The translations under genes and the position numbers were made by a program. Below are positions 5,096 through 6,534 of a DNA stretch of 6,534 nt, in pieces. Origin of the DNA: Oceanipulchritudo sp049975345 (GTDB lineage Bacteria; Verrucomicrobiota; Verrucomicrobiia; Opitutales; Oceanipulchritudinaceae); assembly GCA_049975345.1 (NCBI GenBank), contig JBNGDP010000166.1, forward strand, positions 1 to 6,534, read 5' to 3'. Below the pieces are notes generated by a model. The model had not been told where the DNA came from. It was given only the letters and a program-made list of their open reading frames with translations, and searched no databases. Within the stretch, counting starts at the first letter, position 1; each line of letters begins with the position of its first letter.

Positions 5096-6534
5096 TGCAA
5101 GCAGAGCTGGTCGTGCAGGGCGGCGCTTTCCCGGGGGATGTCCTTAAATAGAAGCTGTCCGTTTTGCGAGTAATCGACGGGAGCATCGATTAGATGAACA
5201 CCACCTGCCTTAAACGCCTGATTCATCAGGGAGCCCAAGTCGTCAAGCTTCGCCACGCGATGGCCGGTGGCTCCGTAGCTTTCGGCGTACTTGACAAAAT
5301 CCGGATTTCCAAACTGCAGGCCAAAATCCGCAAAGCCCATCTGGGCCTGCTTCCAGCGGATCATCCCGTAACTGGAATCGTTGAGGACGAGTACGACAAG
5401 GTCCAGCCGCAGACGGACTGCGGTTTCAAGGTCCTGTGAATTCATCATAAAGCCCCCGTCGCCGCAAATCGCCATGACCCGTTTATCCGGATGGACCAGC
5501 TTTGCAGCCATGGCGGATGGCAGGCCGGCGCCCATGGTTGCGAGGGCATTGTCCAGCAGGATGGTGTTGGGATGCCGGGCCGGATAGTTTCGGGCAAACC
5601 AGATCTTGTATACGCCGTTGTCCAGAGTGATGATGCCATCTTCCGGCATGGTTTCGCGCACGATGCTGACAAGATTTCGCGGCTTGAGAGGAAAGCCGAC
5701 ATCGTCGGCGCCACGCTTTATGTCGTCCCGCAGCCCGTGCGCCATTATCTTGAAGCAGTCGGAATTCCAGTGCGGTTGCGGCTCGGTCCTTTCATTCAGC
5801 AGGGAAATGTTAGTCGCAATGTCTCCGAGCAGGCCGGCGTCTGGAAAATAAACAGGGTCGACCTCGGCGGGAAGATAGTTGATGTGGATGACCTTGAAAC
5901 GGGATCCGTTCATGAAAAAGGGCGGTTTCTCCACCACATCATGGCCCACGTTGAGAATCAGGTCGGCCAGCTCAAGCGCGCGGTGGGGATAATCATCCGA
6001 CGACATCGCGGCAGTGCCGAGAAATAGCGAATCTGTCTCGTCGGCCACCCCCTTGCCCATCTGTGTCGTGACAAAGGGAATACGCTGCTTTGCAATAAAG
6101 TCGCGCAAGGCCCGGCAACAGTCCTTCCTGTTGGCCCCCGCGCCAATGAGGATAACGGGATGGCGGCTTTGCTTCAGGAGCGAGGCCACATGCTCAAGGG
6201 CTTGCTTATCCGAAATGGGACGGTGGTGGACACTGGATCGGATCGGCCGCGCTGTCGTTTCCTGGCGTGCCACATCCTCCGGAAGCTCAAGGTGGACGGC
6301 GCCTGGGCGCTCTTCCTCAGCTTGTAGAAATGCGTTGCGCACGCGGGCCGGAATGCCATCCGCGCTGATAATCTGATGCGTGGATTTGGTGATGGGTCGC
6401 ATCATATCGACAACATCGATAATCTGGAACCGGCCTTGCTTGCTGCTGTTGATCGGCTTTTGACCGGTGATCATCACCATGGGCATTGCCCCGAGCTGCG
6501 CATAAGCGGCGGCAGTGACAAGGTTGGTGGCTCC
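5092..6534 (-). CDS. Thiamine diphosphate-dependent enzyme, catabolic acetolactate synthase (AlsS/BudB)-like, N-terminus missing
   Basis: The frame stays open to the right edge, giving 480 C-terminal residues of a protein that should be near 550-560. The missing part would hold the start of the pyrimidine-binding domain and its catalytic glutamate. The visible protein begins GATNLVTAAAYAQLG, then MVMITGQ, the typical acetolactate synthase pyrimidine-domain sequence. A central domain follows (about 110-240), then the pyrophosphate-binding domain with NALATMGAGLPSAMAAKL and the thiamine-diphosphate/Mg motif GDGG (358-361) ending at LND (384-386). The stretch VGHDVVEKPPFFMN replaces the RFDDR FAD-binding motif of biosynthetic enzymes and matches Bacillus AlsS-type proteins. 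The C-terminal FGNPDFVKYAESYGATG and APVDYS also match AlsS. The expected reaction is condensation of two pyruvates to acetolactate and CO2. No regulatory subunit gene and no acetolactate decarboxylase gene is visible, so another 2-oxoacid or aldehyde substrate is possible. It is the first gene of the visible operon and overlaps the aldehyde dehydrogenase start. The internal ATG at 6486 is not the start. Confidence 0.88.
   Translation of the reverse strand, partial: GATNLVTAAAYAQLGAMPMVMITGQKPINSSKQGRFQIIDVVDMMRPITKSTHQIISADGIPARVRNAFLQAEEERPGAVHLELPEDVARQETTARPIRSSVHHRPISDKQALEHVASLLKQSRHPVILIGAGANRKDCCRALRDFIAKQRIPFVTTQMGKGVADETDSLFLGTAAMSSDDYPHRALELADLILNVGHDVVEKPPFFMNGSRFKVIHINYLPAEVDPVYFPDAGLLGDIATNISLLNERTEPQPHWNSDCFKIMAHGLRDDIKRGADDVGFPLKPRNLVSIVRETMPEDGIITLDNGVYKIWFARNYPARHPNTILLDNALATMGAGLPSAMAAKLVHPDKRVMAICGDGGFMMNSQDLETAVRLRLDLVVLVLNDSSYGMIRWKQAQMGFADFGLQFGNPDFVKYAESYGATGHRVAKLDDLGSLMNQAFKAGGVHLIDAPVDYSQNGQLLFKDIPRESAALHDQLCLQ

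Noticed and set aside
5491..6027. A 178-codon open frame on the plus strand opposite the thiamine-diphosphate enzyme.
   Set aside because: It mirrors codon bias of the real gene on the other strand and has no family resemblance.
6486..6486. The ATG at 6486 as the start of the acetolactate synthase-like gene.
   Set aside because: The frame remains open to the window edge and the 16 upstream codons encode GATNLVTAAAYAQLG, a conserved part of the family, so the gene begins outside the window.

Overview
The window is one tightly packed, single-direction gene cluster. Six protein-coding genes all lie on the minus strand and read from the right edge to the left edge. Gaps are 24, 30 and 28 bases, and two junctions are 4-base stop/start overlaps, so the six genes are most simply read as one operon. 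The first gene (right edge) and the last gene (left edge) are both cut by the window. I see no RNA genes, mobile elements, CRISPR arrays, long repeats, clear promoter or terminator, and no gene-free stretch longer than about 30 bases.

In transcription order the genes are: (1) a thiamine-diphosphate enzyme of the catabolic acetolactate synthase type, lacking its N-terminus (5092-6534); (2) an NAD(P)-dependent aldehyde dehydrogenase (3635-5095); (3) an exported or membrane-tethered protein with a rhodanese domain fused to a thioredoxin domain (2840-3610); (4) a membrane-anchored protein of the FMN/Fe-S glutamate synthase-like family (1244-2809); (5) a small four-helix DoxX-family membrane protein (807-1247); (6) a protein with a predicted N-terminal export signal, HEAT-like repeats and a redoxin domain with a CPVC motif, cut at the left edge (1-778).

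The genes fall into two blocks. The first two encode probably cytoplasmic carbon-metabolism enzymes acting on 2-oxoacids and aldehydes. The last four look like a membrane and envelope redox module: two exported thioredoxin-fold proteins with CGPC and CPVC active sites, one of them carrying a sulfurtransferase domain, plus a membrane flavoprotein and a DoxX protein. DoxX proteins elsewhere work with rhodanese-type and thiol-redox partners, so electron or sulfur transfer across the membrane is a reasonable but unproven reading. The specific substrates cannot be read from the sequence.

The organism is a bacterium with moderate GC content (mid-50s per cent by eye). None of the five visible gene starts has a clear Shine-Dalgarno sequence. 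HEAT-repeat proteins joined to a redoxin are the sort of thing common in the Verrucomicrobiota/Planctomycetota group, but this is a weak guess and a proteobacterial or other origin is not excluded.
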